The notes under the pieces were generated by a model. It was not told where the DNA came from and did no database searches. It worked only from the letters and a program-made list of their open reading frames with translations. From Gyromitra esculenta (Eukaryota; Ascomycota; Pezizomycetes; Pezizales; Discinaceae), in contig JBCAML010000001.1 in assembly GCA_038503075.1 (NCBI GenBank), positions 4,030,001 through 4,094,000 on the forward strand: a stretch of 64,000 nt of DNA. Direction: 5' to 3'. Shown in pieces: positions 26,214-36,096 of this stretch. Numbering within the stretch: the first letter of the stretch is position 1; each line of letters opens with the position of its first letter. The position numbers and the translations under genes were made by a program.

Positions 26214-27747
26214 ATGTCTTCAGGCGCCTCTCCAGTCTACGTCCTCGGCGTGGGCATGACCAGGTTCATTAAGCCTCGCGGCAGGGTCGATTATCCAGAA
26301 TTGGGATTTGAGGCTGGCATCAAGGCGATGGTGGATGCTGGGATAAACTACGACGATGTGGATCAAGGCATAGCTTGCTACGCCTACGGGGACTCGACGA
26401 GTGGGCAGAGGGTGTTTTATCAGTTTGGTATGTTTAGAGCGATAATAATGGATTTACTATTGTTTTCCCTGGCTGTTTCAATATATAGATATCACTAACT
26501 TCCCCCCCCAGGAATGACACAAATCCCCATCTACAATGTCAACAACAACTGCTCCACCGGTTCTACCGGCTTACACATGGCCCGACAATTCCTTGCCCAT
26601 GGTGCTGCCAACGTAGCTCTCGTCGTCGGCTTCGAAAAGATGTTTCCTGGCTCGCTCCAGACCATGTTCAACGACCGTGTCTCGCCCATGGACAAATCCT
26701 ACATAATGATGCACGCGACCCGCGGCATCGAGCCCAAGAAGCCAGGGGCAGCACAGATGTTTGGGAACGCCGGAAGAGAGTATATGGAGAAATACGGAGC
26801 CACGAAAGAGGACTTTGCAGAGATCGCACGAGTCAACCACGAGCATTCGTCGCGGAACCCTTACTCGCAGTTTCGAGACGTTTACACGCACGAGCAGATC
26901 ATGGCTTCGCCGAGCATATTCGAACCGCTGACGAAGCTGCAGTGCTGTCCCACATCCGACGGCGCAGCAGCAGCGGTCCTTGTATCCCATACATGGCTCG
27001 AAGCCCATCCGGAGCTAAAACCGCGAGCCATCCTAATCGCGGGCCAATCCATGGCTACGTAAACCCTCCCTCCCTCCCCCCTCTTACAAGCTCCCACAGC
27101 CTAGCTAACCTAGCCCTTCCAAAAGCGACTCGCCCTCGCTGTACTCCAAATCCGCAATCGACCTCGTCGGCTACGCAATGACTAAACAAGCCGCCGTGTC
27201 CGCCCTCGCCGAAGCCAACGTCTCCGCCTCGTCTCTCAAGCTCGTCGAGCTCCACGACTGCTTCTCGACCAACGAGATGGTAACGCTCGACGCGCTCGGC
27301 CTCTGCCCGCCCGGCAAAGCGCACGAAATGGTGCGGCGCGGCGATATCACTTACGGCGGCCGCGTCATCGTCAACCCGTCCGGCGGGCTCATCTCCAAAG
27401 GGCACCCGCTCGGCGCCACAGGGCTTGCGCAGTGCGCGGAGCTGGTGTGGCATCTGCGGGGCCAGGCGGGGGAGCGCAACGTCGAGGGTGTGGAGGCGGC
27501 GCTGCAGCATAATTTGGGATTGGGCGGAGCGGCGGTGGTCACGGTTTATAAGAGGGTTGATGGGAAGGGGAGTCGCAGGCTGGAGCCGGCGGGGTTGAAG
27601 GCGGTGGAGAGCGTGGGTGGGAGGGGGTATAATCCGGCGGTGGAGGCGAGGGGACTGTCGGAAGAGGAGGTGAGGAGGGCGAGGAGCAGGAAGGCTGCTA
27701 GTACTTGGATGGAGTCGGAAGTGAGGAAGGATGAAGCGAAGTTGTAG
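26214..27747 (+). CDS. Peroxisomal SCPx-type thiolase (3-ketoacyl-CoA thiolase)
   Basis: The model join(26214..26427, 26512..27058, 27126..27747) gives 460 residues. It is a thiolase of the sterol-carrier-protein-x group, which cleaves 3-oxoacyl-CoA, typically branched chains, in peroxisomal beta-oxidation. Visible motifs are the nucleophile context [12 protein letters not shown] (Cys85), [12 protein letters not shown] near residues 300-312 and GHPLGATG near 370. The C terminus is EAKL: the last three residues AKL match a type-1 peroxisomal targeting signal. There is no SCP2 lipid-transfer domain; the protein ends after a charged tail of about 70 residues. Intron 1 is phase 1 and follows the codon for QF. 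Intron 2 joins MA-T-DSPSLYS, as expected for the family. Third positions in the last exon are markedly GC-rich, unlike the AT-rich flanks. Confidence 0.93.
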
Positions 27748-29037
27748 GTTTGAGGTGGGTTGGGTAGTGCTTGGTGTGTTATTGTTGTTATGTCTCGTTA
27801 TGGGTGTGGTTCATCTCCTCTTTTCACGCGAAGAAAGGAGATGATTGGGGGTATTGAGGATTTTGAATAATCCTATTACCCATCTGTGGGCACTTACAGG
27901 AGGATACATTGAAAAAGCGAGACTCATGTAGCTATTGTTCCCCAATCAAAGCTGCATGCCACTGTGGCTGAATAGACAGTGTGCAGTGTTGAAGCCGAGT
28001 GATGCTGCATGATTTGATGTCGCTGAGCTTGGGTCTTGCTCTCAGCCGTGGTATTTGGAGTAAACCGACTAAACCGGGATAGACTGAAGCCGCCTGTCTC
28101 GTGTACTTGGCGTGTTGAAACATTTGGTACGAAAAGGGTTCGCCTTGACATGAGCTTTTTAGATCTCTGTTGCTCTGCCTCAATGCCCTATTTAGAGCGG
28201 TTTCGTGATTGTGTAAACTATGGGGCTGTATTTATAGTTGTTGAGTGGTGCACTCTGGATAGCCTACTTGCTCCCTGTATCTGCCAGCCTGCCAGTTCAC
28301 TAAGTCTAGACTGGGTATATGTAGTTATAGCGCGACACCAACTTTTGGTTCCTACAGAATCACAGGCTCTCACTCACTCGCTCGCTCGCTCAATCCTGCG
28401 CTCAATCTGACTTCAAGGTAACACAGCAACGATAATATAGCTTAATCCTATCCAATAATACCCCCGGACCACCATAAATCTACCTCTGGCCCTACAACTA
28501 TTCTTAACCAGCGTCTAAACAGCCAGGGACTAATAGCAGTAAAGCCAAGCAGACGTTCCGCTACCCATGCTTTCCCATCCTATCTTTCCAACCGTCTTAT
28601 GCTGTCCAGTTTCATATTTTCCTCCCCCCCGGGCTACCCAGATACGCACTATTACGCGCTCTACATGATAGTAGAATCACTACACGGTATACTACCCCTC
28701 CCGGCCCCAAACAATCTCCTACCGCACCTTATCCTACGACGTAAAAACTACAAATAGCAATCAAACGCGCAAATCACAAAGAAACAGCGAACCCGAATAG
28801 TAATAAAAGAGCCATACCATTGCAAAAAAAAAAAGAGCCAAATCAACAATCCGCGCAGTAGATGAAAAGAAAGGGAAAAGAAAAAGGGACGAAAGCAACA
28901 GCCAAGAGCCAGGAAGAAAACGAAAGAAAAAAAAGGCCAATAAGATTAAGAAATAAATACGACCCCACAAAAAACTCCACTCCACTCCCCTTCCACTCCA
29001 CTCCACTCCCACTACCATTTCTCCCCTATCCACTCTT
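27748..29037. other. Intergenic between convergent genes
   Basis: Shared 3' flank of the thiolase (plus) and the Ser-rich protein (minus). The part near 28.8-29.03 kb is A-rich and then CT-rich on the plus strand (repeats of cactc/cactcc near 28978-29010). No gene is supported. Confidence 0.4.
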
Positions 29038-30366
29038 CTACTCCCCCAACTTCCCCTTCCCCCCCCCCTCCTTCCGTCCAAAAACACCATGCCAAACACC
29101 CACATTCGAGCTCCCGTCCTTCATGCTCTGCCCTTCGCCAGCGCCTTCGCCATCCACACTCAAGCTCCGCCTGCGCTCTATAGTCTCGTCGTCGTCCTCC
29201 GTCTCGTCGTCCTCCACCTGATCCCCGACCCAGGCGCTGCTGCGGCGGCTGAACGCAACGACGCTGTCCCTGTTGCCAGCGATCGTCATTCCACCGCCGC
29301 CGCCGCCGCCGCCAGCTACCACCGACGCAAAATCACGCATGCTGCCGGCGTCGCCGCGGAACGAGGAAGGGGTGGTGGTGCTGGCGTGGAAGGAGCTGCG
29401 TTCGCCCGGGATGCGGCCGTCGAAGGTGCCCGAGAGGACGGACAGCGGCAGCGATTCGCGCGAGCCGCCCCACAGCGAGGACGGGGCGAGGGCACGCACG
29501 GAGGCGTCGGTGTCGAGCGAGTGGCGGCGCCGGCGCTTGGACGAGGAGGCGAGCGTGATGATGGATGCGTTGTCGGTGAGAAGGCCGCCGGCGGTGGCGG
29601 TGGAGTAGTTGACGGGGTGCAGGGTGGAGGTGGAGTGGGCCACGGGGCCGGGGCTGGCGGGGGGGTTGGCGGTCGGGGTGGAGGGGAATTGGTGCTGGAA
29701 GAGCATGGGGGGCGCGTTCGGGTTGTGGTGGTGGTGCGGGTGCGGGTTGTAGTGCGGGTACGGGTCGAGCAGGGAGCCGGGGGCGGTCGATTGGATGGTG
29801 GTCAGCGTGGTGGTCAGCGAGCGCACGCTCGGCGTGGGGGAGGAGAAGGCGGACGTCGTGGCGGTGGTGGCGGTGATGGCGGACGGGGCGGGACGGGGCG
29901 ATTTCTCGGAGGGCCCGGTGCTCGGCGAGTCGCCGTCGCCGTCGGTGCAGGAGGCGGCCGAGACGGTGCTCGAGATCGAATGGGTTGAGCCGTGGTGGTT
30001 CGGACCAAAGGAAATGTGGCTGGGGGCCACGGCGGAGGCGGACGTCGACGGCGGAGGCGATCTGGCGATGCCCGCTTTGTACGGGTAGTACGGCGAGTAC
30101 GGCGATTCCGCGGGACACGACGCGGCACGCCCCCCGGCAGCGGCGCGGGTGTGCGTGTTGTTGGCCGTGTGGTTCTTGAGCGAGACGAGGCGCTTCATGA
30201 GCGAGCTGAACGGCTTGCGGCCCTTGTGGTGCTGGCGTTCGGTGCTGCCTAGAGCGGGTGAGCTATCTGGCTGTGAATTGCGGGCATCGCGGAATTGGGG
30301 GGGGGCTTCGGGGAGCTCACCAGCGGCCGCGGCAGGAGCAGGATGGTGCGAGATGTCGGTGGCCAT
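29038..30366 (-). CDS. Ser-rich low-complexity fungal protein of unknown function
   Basis: A single frame of 442 residues starting at MATDISHH. The frame is open for 118 more codons upstream (to 30720), but that part is Ala/Pro/Arg-rich and resembles translated leader, so I prefer the internal Met. There is a Ser/Pro/Thr-rich N-terminal half, a His cluster, a poly-Gly run encoded by a CCG microsatellite near 29290, and an acidic stretch (EDDETEDDDETIE). The most conserved-looking blocks are SSLMKRLVSLKNH, ASIITLASSSKRRRRHSLD and VRALAPSSLWGGSRESLPL, with a basic KRRRRH that could act as a nuclear signal or kinase site. I recall similar segments in uncharacterised proteins of other filamentous ascomycetes but cannot name a function. 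Very high GC makes the opposite strand look open as well. Confidence 0.7.
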   Translation of the reverse strand: MATDISHHPAPAAAAGELPEAPPQFRDARNSQPDSSPALGSTERQHHKGRKPFSSLMKRLVSLKNHTANNTHTRAAAGGRAASCPAESPYSPYYPYKAGIARSPPPSTSASAVAPSHISFGPNHHGSTHSISSTVSAASCTDGDGDSPSTGPSEKSPRPAPSAITATTATTSAFSSPTPSVRSLTTTLTTIQSTAPGSLLDPYPHYNPHPHHHHNPNAPPMLFQHQFPSTPTANPPASPGPVAHSTSTLHPVNYSTATAGGLLTDNASIITLASSSKRRRRHSLDTDASVRALAPSSLWGGSRESLPLSVLSGTFDGRIPGERSSFHASTTTPSSFRGDAGSMRDFASVVAGGGGGGGGMTIAGNRDSVVAFSRRSSAWVGDQVEDDETEDDDETIERRRSLSVDGEGAGEGQSMKDGSSNVGVWHGVFGRKEGGGKGKLGE

Positions 30367-31033
30367 CGCAGCGGTTCCGAGCGCTGGAGCTGGGCGCGAG
30401 AGACAGCTGGCGATGGGGCGAGACGGACGGGCAGCGGACGGAACGGCAGCCGGAACAGCAGCCGCGAGAGCAGGGCACGCGAGCGGGGCTCGGCAGGGCG
30501 GCGGACAGACGGGGCGGCAGCAGCGGGCAGACAGCGATTGAGCCGAGGACTGGAGGAGCGGGGGGGGCGTGGTGGAGACTGGGCGGCTGCTGGGAGCTGG
30601 GAGCTGGAGCTGGGAGCTGCTCTGTGGATCGCCAATCCCAGGGGCTGCTAGCGATCTTGCGTGGGATCTCGGCTGCTGAATAAGGCTCGCCAAAGCAGAA
30701 GGCTCTTGGCGCTGCCGCATGGCTGCTCACTCGCCAGGCCCGCAGCAGCCGCTGGAGGGCCTCGTCCAGCCGATCTCACCGCCTACAGGCATCTGTGCCG
30801 GCGGTCTGCCAGTGGGCTATTTGCTCTCCGGCGGCCAGAGGCCGTTTATGCAATGTGCACTGGGCGGGACACAGCAGCTCACTCGTCTGCCTCACATTCG
30901 TGCCATTGTTGCACTGACTTGGAAAACAGCGATCTCTGCCGTTCCATCCCATATCTACAATCATTACCCCTGCCTCTAATCATTACCCCCCGCCTCTAAA
31001 CAATCTACAGCAATGAATCCCCCACAGAGTCAC
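30367..31033 (-). other. Probable 5' leader/promoter of the Ser-rich protein and 3' flank of the transporter
   Basis: GC-rich sequence, open in several frames with Ala/Pro/Arg-rich pseudo-translation. No independent gene is supported. Confidence 0.4.
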
Positions 31034-33146
31034 TCAGCAATGCGCCGAGTTGTCATCGCAGCTAAACGGCCTTCCTCCCTTGTGCACCCGCAGCGCCATT
31101 CCAGACGAATACAGCCCCAGCGCCATCTGCCCCCCATCAGCATTGCTCCAGCACACACTCACACCCCAAGCACAGACCGAAGACTTACAATAGTCGCGCC
31201 CATGCACATAATCAGCACGTTCACCACCGTCAGGAAGCCCTTCTTCTTGCTCGAAAACAGCTTCCCGCGGTTCATATGGATCCAGAACCACCCACTAATC
31301 CCATCTACATAAAAAGTACATAAAAATCAGCACCCTCCCCTCTCTCCCTCCCTCCCTCCGTCCATACAGGGAGAGCAAGAGCAAGAGCAAGAAGGAGGAA
31401 ACCCACAAGTAAACCAGCTAACAAACAACGCACTCTGCCCATGTCAGCCCTCCCCCCCTTCCCCCCTCTAACAACTAGCACACAGAGAATACTCACAATC
31501 AGCCCCAACAGATTATTAAACACCGGCACCGCGCTCGCAATAACCCACGCCACGAGCCACAGCCCCGCAATGATGCCCACCCACGCCATCGTCGCGAACC
31601 ACGACCGGCTGCCCAGGTGCTCGCTCCCGCGGAACACCCGCACGTAGATATACTTTGCCGCCACGTGGCCGTCAATCACCCCCGCGATCACGATCGTCGG
31701 CGTCGCGATCCCGTACGCGATCTTCTCGAGCAGCGGCGGCGCTGACCCCAGCGCGGGAGAAGCTACCCGCGCGCCTGTGAACCGGTAGATCACCACCGAG
31801 GCGGTCAGGTACAGGATCGTGTCGCAGATCTGCAGCGTGCACAGCGCTTTGGGGAAGTCGGTGGGGTTGTGCATTTCTGAGATGAAGCTGAAGAATGCGA
31901 GGTGGCCGGCTGGGGGGGCGTTAGTGGCGGGGGCGGGCGGGGGCGGGCGGGGGAGCAACGGGGGGAGCAACGGGGAGGGAGGGAGCAACGAGGAGGGGGA
32001 TACACACCATACGCAAAGATAATATTACTCACCGCGCCAAACGCCTTCCAGAACACCTTCCCCTGCGCAACCACCACCAGCTCCGGCCGCTCGCCGCTCA
32101 CGCCAACCCCAATCATCGCAATAAACACCGCGCCCAGGATGCTCAGGAAGCTCACGATCGAAAAGTAGCTCACGCTGCGCATCGTCCGCGGCAGCGTGAA
32201 CAGCAGCGATATTGCGAACCCCGCGAGCGTGTAGATAATCGTGCATGCGCCGTGCGACGTTATCACGTTCAGCATTATCGAGAATGCGAGGATGTGGGAG
32301 CCCATTATGAAGACTGCACTTGTCAGCTGCTGGCTCTATGGGGTATCGGGATTGGGGCTGGGGTTGGGGAGGTGGCTAGGTGGCTAGGTGGACGCCGTAC
32401 TAAGAAAGATGATTTGAGCAGTCGCAAACAGTTCCCGCCCAAACCCGCCCATGATGATTTCGCCCGCTTCAGCAAAAGTGTGGACTTGTGGCTAGTACCG
32501 TTAGCCACTCCAGCTCTACCACCTACAAAGACCCTGAGGAGGGGAGGGGGGTACATAGCGGAGTTTAAACTGGCCAAGAACGTATCCGGTATATGTCGCG
32601 ACAATACCAAGGGTAATGATCAAGATGCAACCGCTACCCTCCCCCCCAATCCATCCCATCCACACCCTATATCAGCAAACACACCCCCCCCTAACTAACT
32701 ACAACATAGGCAAAAAAAAAGGGGGAGGGGAAACTGCCAGCCAGCCAACTAGAATAAAAATAAAATGAAAATGAAAATGAAAACAGAGACACACATACGG
32801 CAAAAGTCCAACCGTATCCAGCACCGACGGCAGACTGAGAATTCCCAGCGAAATAGTCTCGGCAATCATCAACATCGCGGTTTGCCTGCTCGCCTCCCGC
32901 ACGTGTTAGCAGTGTCCCCCCCCCTTTTTTTAAGTCTTTGGGCCGTTTGGGGGAGAGGGGGAAGACGCACCACCACTTCATCGTCTTGAACTGTATGTCG
33001 TGGCCTGCTTCATTGCCGAATGGATCGGCGGGCTCCTGTGGCGGGGTCTCGGGGCTTACTACGTCGGATTCTGCATCTTTTTCGGCGTCTGTGGGGTGGA
33101 TGCGGATTACGGTTGGGCGCTGGAGACGGCGCAGTGGTTGGGTCAT
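31034..33146 (-). CDS. mtr: Mtr-like amino-acid transporter (N amino acid transport system family)
   Basis: Nine exons, complement(join(31034..31126, 31189..31304, 31407..31434, 31497..31909, 32008..32313, 32401..32491, 32555..32633, 32799..32885, 32971..33146)), 462 residues, all phases consistent. The protein belongs to the AAAP permease group typified by the Neurospora neutral amino-acid permease Mtr. It has the short hydrophilic N terminus ending in DPFGNEAGHDIQFKTMKWW, the MIAETISLGILSLPSVL first helix, GYVLGQFKL, MGSHILAFSIMLN, AGHLAFFSFISEM and PTIVIAGVIDGHVAAKYIYVR segments, and about eleven hydrophobic helices. It should import amino acids at the plasma membrane by proton symport. 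Exon seven (31407-31434) has only 28 nt yet encodes the conserved SALFVSWFT of a late helix. All introns are GT-AG. Substrate specificity cannot be read from sequence. Confidence 0.93.
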
Positions 33147-34440
33147 TTGGCCTGTGATGTTGGGGTTTAGAGGAGGAGGAGGAGGAGGAGGGAGGAGCGG
33201 GTATATTAGGTAGGGGTGAGTGGGGAGTTGTTAGTTTAGGAGTGACGACATTTTGATCATTGGTTCTTGGGGGAATTTTAGGAGATGTGCGGAAGGGCGA
33301 GGTGTGGTGGGGTTTTTTGGGTAGAGTGTTGAGAGGGCAGGTTTTGGCGGGTAGTTCTATTATTGGGAATATGAACGATGTGATTTCTGGCGGATATTTG
33401 GGGATGGGTATTTCGAAGTGGTGTTTAAGTGCTGGATAATAACATTCGAACATGCGAACGTGTTTTAATCAAATTCTAATCGAGTATTAGGAGTTTAAGT
33501 ACCGGTTTACACCAAACTGTGGACGTAGTTGGCAGAGTGCAGGGCTCATAAAAAGCGTCTGCAGCTGTAGCAATACCGAAAAGTTTAGAGCTACGAGTAG
33601 TGGCACGCTTGCATTTTAGCTCTACAGCCTTTCTTGCACAACAAATTTATAGTGACCTTGAAAGGCAAACCATATTCCCAACACAATTCAATCCCAGTAG
33701 GGGAAAACTGCAATAGCCAAAAGCCATGATCCAAATAAGCTCATCCCCGACTCATAGAATCTCACCCAGCCTCGTGTGTTCCTAAATATAAACAATAAAC
33801 AATAAAATCTACCCGCTCTGTCAGCACAACAAAAGCGAGCCTGGCCCTAGCCCAGGTCGATGTTCAATAGTGTACTCCTTCCACATCAATTCAAATTCCA
33901 CCCAAACCACGGAATTCGTGCCTGGTACCATTGCAGAGAAAACCACTCTCCGTGTTTTCTGGTTCGTATGTACGTGTTTGATAACATTGAGGTAGTGCAA
34001 CTAAGACTTGGCATTCCAAGACGCTAAGCCATACATGCTGGGCAGCTTTCTTAGCAAATACTGTCAGAGCAAATCCGTTTTTCTACCTAAGGACAGCCAA
34101 TAGACCAGAAGGGGTTTTTATTGGTACTCATGAGTTTTTAAATTCAACACTCCAAAAATCTATAACTCTACAAAAATATTATATTCCAACAAAAACTCTC
34201 CAGCAGAGCCTTTTCTACCGCTAAATGATTGTCTCCATATGTCCCCTTTCCCAATAACACAACTTGTGGCAGAATAAGCAAGCAGAAATCCGGTACACCT
34301 TTATCGATTCGCCCACCATATCTTCAGTGTATCCCACAGTCTGAATACAGTCGTGAGCTTAAGAATAGACTAAATAGTATATATGATAAACGAATCCAGT
34401 AATTCTAGAGCTTTAACCGGGTGAATAGATCTTAGGTCTA
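33147..34440. other. Intergenic: promoter of the transporter and AT-rich spacer
   Basis: The first ~300 bases are G-rich (aggagg repeats near 33172-33196), the mirror image of a pyrimidine-rich leader for the minus-strand transporter. The rest is AT-rich without supported frames. Confidence 0.4.
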
Positions 34441-35060
34441 CCATTCTAACTTTTGGACTAGTGGTAGTTTTTGATATTAAGGTCCATGAACCAGAGGGCA
34501 AGATTCTGCTGTTCGATCCGAATAACCCCCTGCGATACACTCCTGCGACTGGCCGTTCGAAACCGCGAGGAGAATATAAGGATAAATTTCTAATAACGAG
34601 CGTCGGGGTGACGTTATTCTCGAATCCTAGGCAATGGAAACGTTCAAGTATCTTAGCCTACAGCTGCATGCGACTTTTCGTTGTTCGTGTTGAATGATCT
34701 CTGAGGATATACCGGCGACTGTGAGAAGAAAATAGATAGTAATTTATGCTGGCAAGTGCTCGAAAATGGTGTATAGCCTTCAATTCTAGTTGGCGAGAAC
34801 GTTTTAGTGTCTTGGTTCGTAGCCGCATGCGACGTTTTGGTGTCCATTTTGAATGAAACCCACTTATATGTGGCAGCAACTGGTCGTTCGAAGCAAAGCA
34901 AGAAAAAGGCGACGGCGAGCGTGTAGAAATGGCGCTGTTCTTAAGATCTTCGGCTGTGAGAAAGTTCTAGTGATGGTAGTCCACGGCTACATGAAATATT
35001 TCATTGTCCGTTTTGAATTAGGATATATTTCTGCGACTGGTCCGTACCAGAAATAGAGAG
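34441..35060. repeat. Degenerate tandem array with ~165-bp period
   Basis: The motif gcgactgg(c/t)cgttcgaa recurs near 34547, 34712, 34877 and 35034, at spacings of about 165, 165 and 157 bases. A second motif, (g/c)gttttagtgtcttggttcgtagccgcatgcgac in its best copy at 34799, recurs near 34646 and 34964 and keeps the same register. Copies differ at many positions. In one frame the copies translate to related text ending YTPATGRSK, YVAATGRSK and YISATGPYQK, so it may derive from a protein with repeats of about 55 residues. Stops now break the frame. Confidence 0.6.
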
Positions 35061-36096
35061 AGTAGGTTCTATTCGCGAGTTAGGACGTGGGATACGTAAA
35101 AAAGAGTAGGGACTAAATGGCTTAATATCTTATCTAGTAATAATGTTGCTCTGAGATGGTAGGGTTATGACTGAGTTTCGAGGATTTACTAGATTGGTTG
35201 CTCAATGTGATCTATCACTATCAACTAACCCCGAATGTGAAAGCTCTTGATGCGAAGGTGCTTTTGTTAGATGGAAATGTAAAGGGCAAATAGAGCTGTG
35301 TGGCAGGTTCGTTTTTAGCAACTGGTCATGCTTCTTGACGAATATGGGGGTACATGAAGATTTGAGAACTCTGGTACTGCCAGCGTAGGACTGGCAATGC
35401 TATATATTGTACTGACGTGGATCTATCTCCACAGCTAGAGAATATATATTCAATATTTTCTAAAATTTCACCCGTCAGTATCTGTCTAGCGGATTTTGAG
35501 GAGAAGGTGATGCTTGGTGCTTTTTGCACGTTTGAATAGTCCTGGCTGGACCTACTAGCGATTACGCGTGATGGGGTGGTTTTGGACTGAATTTCCTATT
35601 TGACCGAAGTTGAATATGATCGGACTCTCGTAGGTGTAGGTGGGTTAGATGAAATTAAGGCTTATGGTCGTGAAGAGTAATGATGTTGGTGGGTGAGCTT
35701 GGGACAGAGGTCGTGGAGAAAGGCAGGGAGATTTCTAGCCCTAGGATGGGCTCTAGGGCTAACTTATGGCCTGTTCTTTACATAGCCACTGTGTGTATCC
35801 CCGTTCAGCTGGCGATACTGACCATACCCATTTCCAAGCCTCTCTGAAAAAGCGTAGATTAAAGCCCAAGTCTCTGGTTTATCGATATCATAGTCACCAA
35901 GTGTAGAGCCCTTTCTTCTGAGCCCAGCCGTCTTACCAGAACACCCCCGTTCAAGACTCTCCACATAAAACATCACTCGACCGCATCTCGGCAACAGCCT
36001 CCAGTTACCCGGCCTCACACCGACCATCCGCCTTAACCCGCGAAGCTCCACCTCCAACTCCTCCAGCACACCATCCTCATCACCACCATCCACCTA
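35061..36096. other. Intergenic: upstream region of TCF25/Rqc1
   Basis: AT-rich to about 35.75 kb, then a C-rich leader-like stretch before the ATG at 36097. A weak further echo of the 165-bp array (agcaactggtcatg) occurs near 35318. No gene is supported. Confidence 0.4.

Noticed and set aside
29089..29988. 299-codon plus-strand frame opposite the Ser-rich protein
   Set aside because: Almost only Gly, Arg, Val and Ala. It is a shadow produced by high GC third positions of the minus-strand gene.
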